A stretch of DNA of 64,000 bases, taken from GCA-2683135 sp964507445. GTDB lineage: Bacteria; Planctomycetota; GCA-002687715. A program made the translations under genes and the position numbers. The notes beneath the pieces were generated by a model. That model saw nothing but the letters and a program-made list of their open reading frames with translations, was not told where the DNA came from and did no database searches. The stretch lies in contig CAZDQF010000005.1 in NCBI GenBank assembly GCA_964507445.1, positions 1 through 64,000 on the forward strand. Direction: 5' to 3'. This document shows, piece after piece, positions 8,095 to 15,816 of the stretch; position 1 is the first letter of the stretch, and every line of letters begins with the position of its first letter.

Positions 8095-8922
8095 TCAGCG
8101 GTGCTTCTTCAGGAACTCCAGGATCAGCCGCGACGCTTCGTCGCCGTCTGACCCGATGCGCGAGGTGATGGTCATGTGGTTACGACCCTGCACCTCGTGC
8201 CCCTCCACCGGTCGCTTCGCCTTCTTCAGGGCAGCCACGAACCGCTTCGCGTCCTGAGGCAATCCGGCCATGTCCTTGTCCGCCCAGATCACCATGAACG
8301 GCGGAGTCTTGTCGTGGATGTTGGCTACGGGAGAGGCCTCCTCACGTCCCTCTCGCTCCTCACCGAACGTCTTGACGAACGTGCCGTACCGGGACCGGCA
8401 GTCATAGACCCCGGAGAGGGGGAACACGCCACGGATGCGAGTCCGCTTGAGCCCTTCCCCCTTCAGGTACTTCGGAGACAGTGCCAGGAGGGACGAGAGG
8501 TGTCCGCCGGCGGAGTGCCCGGTGAGGAAGACGTTCTCGACGTCGTACCCGTACTTCTTTGCGTTGGCCACGAGCCAGGCCAGCGCCTTGGCGCAATCCA
8601 TGACGTGGACCGGGTGCTGGACCGTTGGGGTCAACCGGTAGTTGTTCTGAGCACAGGCGTAGCCGTTGCGGGCGAGCCAGCGTCCGATCCCCGCGTACCA
8701 GCCCTTGGCTCCCATTCGCCACGCCCCGCCGTGGATGAAGAGGACCAAGGGCGGCTTCTCGACCCCCTCGGGGACGTACAAGTCCAGGGTGTGCCGCACC
8801 TTGTCCGCACCCTCCCCCTCCACGTATGCCAGGCTGCGGTGTCGCTTGAACGCGTGGTCCTGGCAGAGCGCCGGCGACGAGAGCAGGAGCGCTGACAGGA
8901 CGAGGGGGGTGGCGATTCTCAT
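8095..8922 (-). CDS. Secreted alpha/beta hydrolase (esterase/lipase, HGG type)
   Basis: A 275-residue exported hydrolase. The signal peptide is MRIATPLVLSALLL, with cleavage near ALCQ. It has the oxyanion motif HGGAWRMG, the nucleophile elbow GHSAGGH (Ser), an acid residue near WADKD and the catalytic His in GRNHMT, so it is a complete triad of the hormone-sensitive-lipase/carboxylesterase branch. Such enzymes hydrolyse short-chain or aryl esters, and some act on acetylated xylan or on formylkynurenine. The signal peptide argues against a cytoplasmic kynurenine formamidase despite tryptophan dioxygenase elsewhere in the window. The ATG at 8922 is preceded by TACACT with 6 nt between, so the transcript is probably leaderless. 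It is divergent from lysA with only 26 bp between starts. Confidence 0.88.
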   Translation of the reverse strand: MRIATPLVLSALLLSSPALCQDHAFKRHRSLAYVEGEGADKVRHTLDLYVPEGVEKPPLVLFIHGGAWRMGAKGWYAGIGRWLARNGYACAQNNYRLTPTVQHPVHVMDCAKALAWLVANAKKYGYDVENVFLTGHSAGGHLSSLLALSPKYLKGEGLKRTRIRGVFPLSGVYDCRSRYGTFVKTFGEEREGREEASPVANIHDKTPPFMVIWADKDMAGLPQDAKRFVAALKKAKRPVEGHEVQGRNHMTITSRIGSDGDEASRLILEFLKKHR

Positions 8923-8928
8923 CGAGCC

Positions 8929-8938
8929 AGTGTAACCA
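8929..8938. promoter_or_regulatory. Overlapping divergent -10 boxes (esterase / lysA)
   Basis: Minus strand TACACT (8934-8929) ends 6 nt before the esterase ATG. Plus strand TAACCA (8933-8938, preceded by GTG) ends 10 nt before the lysA ATG. The two boxes share one TA step, giving an ANNNTANNN layout also seen at 20334. The plus box lacks the final T. Confidence 0.45.
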
Positions 8939-8948
8939 TCTCCACCTG

Positions 8949-10109
8949 ATGATGTCTGCCGAAGATCTGGTCCAGCGATTCGGTTCCCCCCTCTACGTCT
9001 ACGACGAAGACGACCTGCGCTCCCGGTGCCGGTCTCTCCTCACCGCGCTCCCGGATTGCGCGTTCCACTACGCCATGAAGGCGAACTCCAACCGCGCCAT
9101 CCTGGACATCGTCAGGCAGGAGGGGCTGTACGTAGACGCCGTCAGCGTCGGTGAGGTCCTCGCCGCCATCGACGTGGGCTTCTCTCCCGACGCGATCTCG
9201 TTCAACGGCAACAGCATCAACGACGAGGAGCTCCGCGCCGTCGCCGAGACCGGGACCCACATCACGGTCGATTCCATCTCGCAGCTGGAACGCTACGGAC
9301 GGCTCTTCCCCAACACCCGCGTCGGAGTTCGCATCAACCCGGACGTCGGCGACGGCCACCATGATCACGTCATCACCGGGGGACCGGAATCCAAGTTCGG
9401 CATCGACACGGATGACCTGGAGGACGCGTGGTCGGCGGCCAACCGGCATGGTCTCCTCGTGGACGGCCTGCAACAACACGTCGGCTCCGGGATCCTCGAC
9501 CCGGAGGTCTTCATCCGCGCCGTCGAGGTGATGCTCCGTACTGCAGATGGGACTCCGGGGCTTTCGTTCGTGGACTTCGGTGGCGGATTCGGGGTGGGAT
9601 ACAAGCCTGGAGAGGAGGACTTCGACGTGCTCCGGTTCAGCGAGCTCCTGCGGCCGATCCTGGAGCCGTTCAAGGTCAAGCATCCAGGGGTCTCCATTCG
9701 TTTCGAGCCTGGGCGCTGGGTGGTCGCCTCCTGTGGCACCCTCTACGTGACCGTCACCAGTATCAAGCGAGGCAAGCGGCACACGTTCGTGGGGACCGAC
9801 TCCGGTCTCAATCACCTGTTGCGGCCGGCCCTGTACGGGAGCTGGCACACCATCGAGAACGTCTCCCGACCTGACGCCCGCCCGGAGCGGGTCACGGTCA
9901 CCGGGAACATCTGTGAGGCCGGCGACCTCTTCGCCCGCGATCGCCTCCTGCCCATGCCACGGGAGGGAGACCTCCTGGCCATCCGCCACACCGGCGCCTA
10001 TGGGTGGTCCATGGGGTCCTGTTACAACCTACGACCACTACCCGCGGAGGTGATGGTCGGTCCGGATGGCCCACGCTGCATCCGGAACGCCCAACCCCCG
10101 TGGACCTAA
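8949..10109 (+). CDS. lysA: Diaminopimelate decarboxylase-like PLP enzyme
   Basis: A 386-residue fold-type III PLP decarboxylase. YAMKANSN near residue 40 holds the PLP-binding Lys, QQHVGSGI near residue 175 is the conserved His/Gly loop, and FVDFGGGFGVGY is the phosphate-binding Gly-rich loop. RFEPGRW and GNICEAGD supply the substrate-contact Arg and the active-site Cys of the second subunit. Length (about 400) and motifs fit LysA, which converts meso-diaminopimelate to lysine in the cytoplasm. Related carboxynorspermidine or ornithine decarboxylases cannot be fully excluded. The start is ATG 8949 or the adjacent ATG 8952; neither has a Shine-Dalgarno sequence. A GGCCTC/GAGGCC hairpin follows the stop. 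Confidence 0.82.
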   Translation: MMSAEDLVQRFGSPLYVYDEDDLRSRCRSLLTALPDCAFHYAMKANSNRAILDIVRQEGLYVDAVSVGEVLAAIDVGFSPDAISFNGNSINDEELRAVAETGTHITVDSISQLERYGRLFPNTRVGVRINPDVGDGHHDHVITGGPESKFGIDTDDLEDAWSAANRHGLLVDGLQQHVGSGILDPEVFIRAVEVMLRTADGTPGLSFVDFGGGFGVGYKPGEEDFDVLRFSELLRPILEPFKVKHPGVSIRFEPGRWVVASCGTLYVTVTSIKRGKRHTFVGTDSGLNHLLRPALYGSWHTIENVSRPDARPERVTVTGNICEAGDLFARDRLLPMPREGDLLAIRHTGAYGWSMGSCYNLRPLPAEVMVGPDGPRCIRNAQPPWT

Positions 10110-10114
10110 GTAAC

Positions 10115-10136
10115 GGCCTCTCAAGCCCTTGAGGCC
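10115..10136 (+). terminator. Hairpin after lysA (weak terminator)
   Basis: GGCCTC (10115-10120) pairs with GAGGCC (10131-10136). The inner TCAAG/CTTG pairing competes with a two-base offset. No T tract follows, so termination is uncertain. Confidence 0.35.
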
Positions 10137-10237
10137 ATGACAATTTGCGCCCCGGGACCTCGTAACCAATGACACCCGTCGGTGTTTCAGGTCCGGCCAT
10201 CGCGCCTGTCCTCCTCCCGACCACGAAAGGAACAACC

Positions 10238-11164
10238 ATGAGACAGTTCTGCGCCGTCCTCCTCTGTTCGATCCTGGCCACCGGGCTCACCGGCTGCCTC
10301 AAGGCCAAGATGACCATGAACGTCAAGAACGACGCCACCGGCGCGATGACCATGGGCATGACCATGAAGACCGAAGCCCTCGAGAGCCTCAAGGGCATGA
10401 TGGAGTCCATGGGCGACATGGGCGGCGCCGAAATGGAGCAGGCGGAAGAGGCCTTCGACGAGATGGAACAGATGTTCGACGAGAAGAAGGTCGCGCAGAT
10501 GTTCAAGGACCAGGGGATGGACGTCACCAAGGCCACCAAGGTGGACGAGGACGGCTGGAAGGGCTTCGAGCTCGAGGCGTCCATGAAGGACGTGAACGTC
10601 TACATCCAGAAGGCCGCCGCGGAGCAGAAGAAGCAGGTGGAGTCCATGGACGTCCCCTTCTCGCCCGACGTGCCCTTGACCCCCACGTTCTACAAGACCA
10701 GCGACCCCAAGGTCGGGCAGCTGGTGCTGCTCGCCCCCATCGCCGAGCTCCTCGGTGACGACATCCCGATCGACCTCGAGGAGCTGGAAGACCTCGGTGA
10801 CGAAGAGCTCGAGGCCATGGAGATGTACCTGGACACGTTCAAGTCCATGCTCTCCGTGGACGAGATGAAGTTCGAGTTCGTCATCAACCTCCCCGGCAAG
10901 GTCCAGGAGACCAAGGGCTGCAAGAAGTCCGGCGAGAACGGCATGAAGGTCTCCTTCTCCGGCGGCGACATCAGCGCCGACAACCTCGTCGACATGATGG
11001 GCTTCAAGGACGGCATCTCCTGCACGTTCGAGATCCCCGAGGACTGCAAGATCGTCTTCCAGGACCGCAAGGCCAAGGGCAAGTCCAACTCCAACTCCGA
11101 GGCCACCCCTGACAAGGCGAAAGAGAAGAAGGGCGGCCTCAAGATCGGCGGCAAGAACGGTTAG
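10238..11164 (+). CDS. Met-rich lipoprotein of unknown function
   Basis: A 308-residue predicted lipoprotein. The signal peptide MRQFCAVLLCSILATG ends in the lipobox LTGC, so lipid attachment at Cys19 is expected. The first third is strikingly rich in Met (short alternations of Met with Thr, Lys and Gly, then MMESMGDMGG) and is followed by acidic helices. The C-terminus is Lys/Ser/Gly-rich and probably disordered. I recognise no family. The chosen ATG has GAAAGGAAC upstream; an upstream in-frame ATG at 10169 would bury the lipobox. The following exported gene also has a Met-rich N-terminal region (MKKMMSG), so the two may be functionally linked, for example in metal handling or redox buffering; that is speculation. 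Confidence 0.8.
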   Translation: MRQFCAVLLCSILATGLTGCLKAKMTMNVKNDATGAMTMGMTMKTEALESLKGMMESMGDMGGAEMEQAEEAFDEMEQMFDEKKVAQMFKDQGMDVTKATKVDEDGWKGFELEASMKDVNVYIQKAAAEQKKQVESMDVPFSPDVPLTPTFYKTSDPKVGQLVLLAPIAELLGDDIPIDLEELEDLGDEELEAMEMYLDTFKSMLSVDEMKFEFVINLPGKVQETKGCKKSGENGMKVSFSGGDISADNLVDMMGFKDGISCTFEIPEDCKIVFQDRKAKGKSNSNSEATPDKAKEKKGGLKIGGKNG

Positions 11165-11281
11165 TCGATGCGTATGGCCGGGGGTGTCCCGGCTCTGCCA
11201 CTCAGGCCTCGGGCGCCGAGTCCGGGGCCTCGCCTGTTCTGGTCTGACTGCTCAACGCACCTCTACTCCACAGGGAGCACC

Positions 11282-13243
11282 ATGAAGCGAACGATCCTGA
11301 CCGGGGCCATCGCCCTGACGCTGGCATGCGGCTGCATCGGCCAGACCCTCGCCCACAGCCTCCCGAAAGACACGTTGGTCTACGCCCGGAGCTGGTCCGG
11401 CAACCCCATCGACGCCATGAAGAAGATGATGTCCGGCGGCGGGTTGTACGAGAGCCCCGTCGACGTGGACGCCGTCATCGACATGATGGATGAGGGTCTG
11501 CAGTCCGTGAGCGCCATGATGGACATGGGGGACATCAGCATCGGCAGCTGGCTGCGATCCATCAGGGGTTACGAGGCGGCGCTCACCCGATTCGAGCTGA
11601 CCGACAGCTTCCCCGAGATGGACTTCGTCTTCGTGTTGCACACGTCCATGGCAGATCGCATCTACGAGGTCGTGTCAGGCAAACTGATCGAAGACGCCGT
11701 GGCGGATCCCGTCAACGACGACGAGATGGAGCTCGCCATGGGCGAGTTCGGGGTCAGCGTCGGCAAGCGCGACGACATGATCATCCTGGCCTCCGACCAG
11801 CGGCAGCTGAGGGAGACCATGAGCCGGTTCGGTTCCGTCCGCCAAGGCTCTCTCGCTCAGTCCTCGGAGTTCAAGCGGGCGGTGGGAGACGATTCGGTCC
11901 CGGACTACTGCCTGTTCATCAACGCCGAACCGTGGCTGAGGATCGCCCGCGAGGAGATGGACGCCACGGGGATCACGGCCCGCTCCGGGTCGTTCGAGCA
12001 GATCGCCACCAGCCTCGGGCTCTTCCGCATGGGAGCCATGGGGTGGACCGAGACGGAGACCCACAGCCACATGGCCATGGTGGGCAACGGCGACGTCCCG
12101 CTCTTCCAGATCCTTGACTGCGGCAAGGCCGGCCATGACCGCCTCGACCAGATGCCGGCGGATGCGGTCTTCGTATACACCTGGAATGGCAGCACCGAGG
12201 CGCTGTGGAGGAAGGGCATGGCGTTCATCATGGACGAGACCAAGCTCCCCATGGCTCCCATGATCCAGCAGCAGATGATCGGCGCCCAGAAGCAGCTGGG
12301 CGTGCGCTTCGAGGACATCGCGGCGGTCGGCACAGGCGGGATCAGCGTGGTCGGAATCCCCGATGCCGACGGCCAGATCGACGACGACGAAGAGAACGGC
12401 TTCCTCGTCATCGAAACCACCGACCCGGCGGCAGCGGAAGCGACCCTCGCCGATCTGATCACCAAGGCCGTGACGCCCCGGGGAGGCGAGCTGGCGATCA
12501 CGGAAGAAGGCGGACGTACGTGGTTCCGCATCAAGGGCATGAAGGACATGGGACGGATCGAGCCGTGCATGGTCTTCGACGGCGACTCCATCATCATCGG
12601 CGTGGAGGAGCCTTGCCGGCGAGCGCTGGACGCGCGCAGCGGCGCCACCCCGAGCCTGGCTCGATACGGAGTGTGCAAGGGGCTGCCGCAGCAGGCATCT
12701 TCCTACGCCTACGTCAGCCTCAAGGCGCTCATGACCGAGAGCCGTGAGTTCGGCGCCGCCCTCTCCAACCTCCGGGACGGGGCAGGCATCGCCGCCGCCA
12801 TCGACGTCAACCCCGACAGCATGGTGATCCGCACCTCCCGGCCGATCTCCCAGATCTACGCAGCCTTCGGCTCGGCCATGGCCATGCGAGAGCAGCAGAG
12901 GTCGGAACGACGGGCGATCATGAAGGACCTGGAGACCATCGCCAAGGCCTACCGGGCGTACAAGGCGGAGCACGGCAAGGACCCGAAGTCCATGAGCGCC
13001 CTGGGCTTCACCGGAGACAAGGCGCTCTCCTACCCCCCCGGGCGAGCCGGCAACATCCCCGGCAAGCCCTACAAGCTCGTCTCCACCGAAGGGACCGACC
13101 CTTCGTCGGAGCGCTGGACCATCGTGGTGACATGCCCGGACGCGCGCTTCGGGAGGCTCGTGGGCACGCTCAGCGGCGACTCCCGAGAGCTCAGTGAGTC
13201 TCGATTCCGTCGCCAATTCCAGAGGCAGCGCGCGCCGAAATAG
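11282..13243 (+). CDS. Exported protein of unknown function (about 653 aa)
   Basis: The protein begins MKRTILTGAIALTLACGCIG, an export signal that could be read as lipoprotein-type (the ACGC region) or ordinary. GGGAG at 11273-11277 supports the ATG at 11282 over upstream frames. The body is mixed alpha/beta with recurrent motifs (ARSWSGNPIDAMKKMM, VFVYTWNGSTEALW, DGDSIIIGVEE) that look like repeated periplasmic modules of the DUF3352 type, but I cannot assign it firmly. The last 110 residues (MKDLETIAKAYRAYKAEHGK, then KPYKL and WTIVVTCPD) resemble the soluble part of a type II secretion pseudopilin. It lies 117 bp after the Met-rich lipoprotein gene and in the same direction, possibly in one operon. 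Confidence 0.7.
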   Translation: MKRTILTGAIALTLACGCIGQTLAHSLPKDTLVYARSWSGNPIDAMKKMMSGGGLYESPVDVDAVIDMMDEGLQSVSAMMDMGDISIGSWLRSIRGYEAALTRFELTDSFPEMDFVFVLHTSMADRIYEVVSGKLIEDAVADPVNDDEMELAMGEFGVSVGKRDDMIILASDQRQLRETMSRFGSVRQGSLAQSSEFKRAVGDDSVPDYCLFINAEPWLRIAREEMDATGITARSGSFEQIATSLGLFRMGAMGWTETETHSHMAMVGNGDVPLFQILDCGKAGHDRLDQMPADAVFVYTWNGSTEALWRKGMAFIMDETKLPMAPMIQQQMIGAQKQLGVRFEDIAAVGTGGISVVGIPDADGQIDDDEENGFLVIETTDPAAAEATLADLITKAVTPRGGELAITEEGGRTWFRIKGMKDMGRIEPCMVFDGDSIIIGVEEPCRRALDARSGATPSLARYGVCKGLPQQASSYAYVSLKALMTESREFGAALSNLRDGAGIAAAIDVNPDSMVIRTSRPISQIYAAFGSAMAMREQQRSERRAIMKDLETIAKAYRAYKAEHGKDPKSMSALGFTGDKALSYPPGRAGNIPGKPYKLVSTEGTDPSSERWTIVVTCPDARFGRLVGTLSGDSRELSESRFRRQFQRQRAPK

Positions 13244-13310
13244 GACGCCGTCTTCCCTGGGGCTGGGGCCCGTTCCCGCCCCGCCCCTGGGGAGCCCCTC
13301 CGTCGGCTGG

Positions 13311-13316
13311 TATCCT
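13311..13316 (+). promoter_or_regulatory. Extended -10 box TATCCT for efp
   Basis: TGG TATCCT is a clean TGnTANNNT box. Transcription near 13323 would give a leader of about 24 nt with CAGGAG at 13331-13336 before the efp ATG. Confidence 0.6.
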
Positions 13317-13346
13317 GCGGCTCATCACCGCACAGGAGTCCTCACC

Positions 13347-13916
13347 ATGCCGTCCATGCCCGTCAACAACCTCAAGAAGGGCGTCACCATCCTGTTCAAG
13401 GGTGCCCCTCACGTCGTCGTCTCCACCGAGCACGTGAAGCCCGGCAAAGGCCCGGCCTACGTGCAAGCCAAGATGAAGGACATCAAGGGCGGGAAGATCG
13501 TCGAGAACCGCTTCAACAGCTCCGACAAGGTGGAGTCCCTGTTCGTCTCCCGACAGAAGTACCAGTACTCCTACGACGCCGGAGACATGCTGATCTTCAT
13601 GCACGGCGAGACCTTCGAGGAGATGAACATCGAGCGTCAGGTCCTCGGAGACCGCCTGCTCTTCATTCGCTCCGGCGACGAGGTGGAGTTCGAATTCTGC
13701 GACGACGAGCTCGTCGCCATCAACCTGCCCAAGGTGGTCGTCCACGAGATCACGGAGACGCCGCCGGCGATCAAGGGCGCCACCGCCACCAACCAGTTGA
13801 AGCCCGCCACCACGGAGACCGGACTCCAGGTCAAGGTCCCGCCCTTCATCGAGTCGGGCAACAGGATCCGCATCGACACGGACTCGGGAGACTATCTCGA
13901 GCGGTCGAAGGACTAG
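13347..13916 (+). CDS. efp: Translation elongation factor P
   Basis: A 189-residue EF-P with all three beta domains. KPGKGPAY places the modifiable Lys at residue 34, and the C-terminal signature TNQLKPATTETGLQVKVP, then IDTDSGDYLERS, is intact. EF-P enters the ribosomal E site and rescues stalling on polyproline. Length is normal (185-190). No EpmA/EpmB or EarP modification gene lies nearby, so the modification chemistry is unknown. CAGGAG 10 nt upstream supports the ATG at 13347. It is followed 31 bp later by the adenosine deaminase gene, which has its own -10-like box. Confidence 0.97.
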   Translation: MPSMPVNNLKKGVTILFKGAPHVVVSTEHVKPGKGPAYVQAKMKDIKGGKIVENRFNSSDKVESLFVSRQKYQYSYDAGDMLIFMHGETFEEMNIERQVLGDRLLFIRSGDEVEFEFCDDELVAINLPKVVVHEITETPPAIKGATATNQLKPATTETGLQVKVPPFIESGNRIRIDTDSGDYLERSKD

Positions 13917-13936
13917 ACCTGCTGCTCCCGGCGTCG

Positions 13937-13942
13937 TACATA
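13937..13942 (+). promoter_or_regulatory. -10-like box TACATA before adenosine deaminase gene
   Basis: TACATA ends 5 nt before the ATG at 13948. It matches the leaderless layout but lacks the final T of TANNNT. No Shine-Dalgarno sequence precedes the ATG. Confidence 0.35.
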
Positions 13943-13947
13943 CGCCC

Positions 13948-15060
13948 ATGAGCGAACTCACCGAAGACATCATCCGACGGATGCCCAAGGTGGTCATCCA
14001 CGACCACCTTGATGGTGGCCTCAGGCCCACCACGATCATCGAGCTGGCTCGGGGGCTGGACGTTGATCTACCGACCAACGACCCCGCAGCCCTGAAGACC
14101 TGGTTCGAACGCGGCGCCGACAAGGGCAGCCTCGCCGAGTATCTGGAGGGCTTCGCCGTCACCTGTGGGGTCATGCAGACGGACGACGGCCTGGAACGGG
14201 TCGCGTTCGAGGCCCTCGAGGATCTGCACGAGGACGGCGTCGCCTACGCGGAGCTTCGCTTCGCCCCCCAGTTCCACTGTGACCGAGGGCTCCACGCCGA
14301 GGCCGTGGTGGACGCGGTCCTGCGCGGAATGGAGCGCGCACAGGTCGCGCACGGCATCCGATGGGGGCTGATCCTCTGCGGCATGCGTAGCTCCCCTCCG
14401 GAGCAGAGCCTCAAGACCGCGGAGTTGGCCATCGCATACCGCGACCGCGGCTGTGTGGGCTTCGACCTGGCCGGGGATGAGTTCGGACACCCGCCCAAGG
14501 ACCACCTGCAGGCCTTCCAGCTCTGCCAGCGTGAGAGCTTCAACATCACCATCCACGCCGGGGAGGCCTTCGGCGTCCCGTCCATCTGGCAGGCCCTGCA
14601 GTACTGCGGCGCCCACCGTATCGGTCACGGCACCCGACTGATGGAGGACATGGTCCTGGGCGATGGTCGCGTGGTCTCCATGGGACGGCTCGCCCAGTAC
14701 GTCCTGGACCACCGGGTACCCCTGGAGATCTGCCTGTCCTCCAACGTCCAGACCGGAGCCGTCCCGTCGATGGACGAGCACCCGCTCAAGCACCTCCTGC
14801 GCCACCGTTTCCGCATCACCCTCAACACGGACAACCGCCTGATGTCCGGGACGACCCCCACCAGGGAGCACTGGCTCGCGCACCAGTCTTTCGGCGTCGA
14901 CCTGGCGGGGCTCGAGACCATCGTGATCAACGGCATGAAGTCGGCGTTCGTCGGCTACAACCGGCGCTGCGAAGTCATCTACGACAAGCTCAAACCCGGC
15001 TTCGCGGAGTTGCGTGCGGAGCTGGGAATGGGGCCCGCCGGATACCGGTCCGCCCGCTGA
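13948..15060 (+). CDS. add: Adenosine deaminase
   Basis: A 370-residue metal-dependent amidohydrolase. Zinc-ligand and catalytic motifs are complete: IHDHLDGGLRP near residue 15, TIHAGEAFG (catalytic Glu and zinc His) near 200, HRIGHGTRL near 227, SSNVQTGAVPS and TLNTDNRLMSGT (zinc Asp). The Asp-Asn form of the last motif is typical of one bacterial adenosine deaminase group. It deaminates adenosine or deoxyadenosine to inosine in purine salvage. The gap to efp is 31 bp, with no Shine-Dalgarno sequence and a -10-like box, so leaderless expression is likely even though the genes are collinear. Confidence 0.93.
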   Translation: MSELTEDIIRRMPKVVIHDHLDGGLRPTTIIELARGLDVDLPTNDPAALKTWFERGADKGSLAEYLEGFAVTCGVMQTDDGLERVAFEALEDLHEDGVAYAELRFAPQFHCDRGLHAEAVVDAVLRGMERAQVAHGIRWGLILCGMRSSPPEQSLKTAELAIAYRDRGCVGFDLAGDEFGHPPKDHLQAFQLCQRESFNITIHAGEAFGVPSIWQALQYCGAHRIGHGTRLMEDMVLGDGRVVSMGRLAQYVLDHRVPLEICLSSNVQTGAVPSMDEHPLKHLLRHRFRITLNTDNRLMSGTTPTREHWLAHQSFGVDLAGLETIVINGMKSAFVGYNRRCEVIYDKLKPGFAELRAELGMGPAGYRSAR

Positions 15061-15125
15061 GTTCGGCGAGACGTCATCGCGGGCCTCGAACCCGGATGTT
15101 CGGAGACATGGACCATCGCCGACTG

Positions 15126-15131
15126 TAGACT
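15126..15131 (+). promoter_or_regulatory. -10 box TAGACT for ECF-like sigma gene
   Basis: CTG TAGACT fits TGnTANNNT (TG preceding by one base). The predicted leader is about 34 nt and contains the hairpin CCCCGCCCCTGGCGGGG (15144-15160). No clear Shine-Dalgarno sequence was seen before the ATG at 15172. Confidence 0.45.
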
Positions 15132-15171
15132 CGGCCTATCGCCCCCCGCCCCTGGCGGGGCGAACTGTCCC

Positions 15172-15792
15172 ATGACCGACGAATCCATGGAAGACGAGCA
15201 CTCGGCGCCCACCGACGACCTCGTGGCGCGCGCAGGCGCCGAAGACGCGGAAGCGTTCAACCAGCTCTACAGCCGTATCGCTCCCGCCCTCCTGGCATGG
15301 GCGGAGATCCGCATCCACTCCCGACTCAAGCGGGTGATCGACGCGGAGGACATCATGCAGGAGGTGTGGGTGCGCGCCATGGACCGGTATCGCAAGGAGT
15401 CAGAACCGCCGGTCAAGAGCTTTCGCCCCTGGCTCTTCGGGATCGCCCAATTCGTCGTCATGGAAGCCCTGCGGCGCTCACGAAGCCACGTCGCCGACGC
15501 GGCCCAGCCGGGCACACCGATGACGGACCTGGACCGGATCCCCGCCTCCGTGACGTCGCTCTCGCGGGAGCTCAAACAGGACGACGCCTATCGGATCTTC
15601 CTCCAGCACGTGGAGGACCTCAGCGAGGAGGAGCGTCAGCTGTTGATCTACCGCGGGCTGGAGGGCCAGGATCACGCCGAGGTCGCTCGCCGTATGGGCA
15701 TCGATCACGCCGCCGCCCGCAAGCGGTGGGGCCGTCTCCGGGAGAGGCTGCGAGCGTTGAAGCTCCCCGAGAACCTGCTCGAGACAGAGTAG
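15172..15792 (+). CDS. ECF-like RNA polymerase sigma factor
   Basis: A 206-residue two-domain sigma-70 protein. Region 2 is recognisable in AFNQLYSRIAPALLAWAEIRI, AEDIMQEVWVRAM and FRPWLFGIAQFVV. Region 4 has LSEEERQLLIYRGLEG, then the helix-turn-helix HAEVARRMGIDHAAARKRWG. There are no regions 1.1 or 3. Planctomycetes carry many ECF groups next to transmembrane Ser/Thr kinases in place of anti-sigma factors. Here the neighbour, convergent with 17 bp between stops, is a kinase-FGE gene, so phosphorylation control is a reasonable inference. ATG 15172 is chosen; ATG 15187 is possible. Confidence 0.87.
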   Translation: MTDESMEDEHSAPTDDLVARAGAEDAEAFNQLYSRIAPALLAWAEIRIHSRLKRVIDAEDIMQEVWVRAMDRYRKESEPPVKSFRPWLFGIAQFVVMEALRRSRSHVADAAQPGTPMTDLDRIPASVTSLSRELKQDDAYRIFLQHVEDLSEEERQLLIYRGLEGQDHAEVARRMGIDHAAARKRWGRLRERLRALKLPENLLETE

Positions 15793-15816
15793 CCCTGAGA
15801 CGACGCGCGTCAGGGC
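15792..15816. terminator. Shared hairpin between convergent genes
   Basis: GCCCTGA (15792-15798) pairs with TCAGGGC (15810-15816). It sits exactly between the sigma-factor and kinase-FGE stop codons and could slow polymerase from both sides. It lacks a T tract on either strand. Confidence 0.35.

Noticed and set aside
8095..8922. Kynurenine formamidase partner of tryptophan dioxygenase
   Set aside because: The protein has a clear export signal, whereas the formamidase acts in the cytoplasm, and it is 14 kb from the dioxygenase gene.
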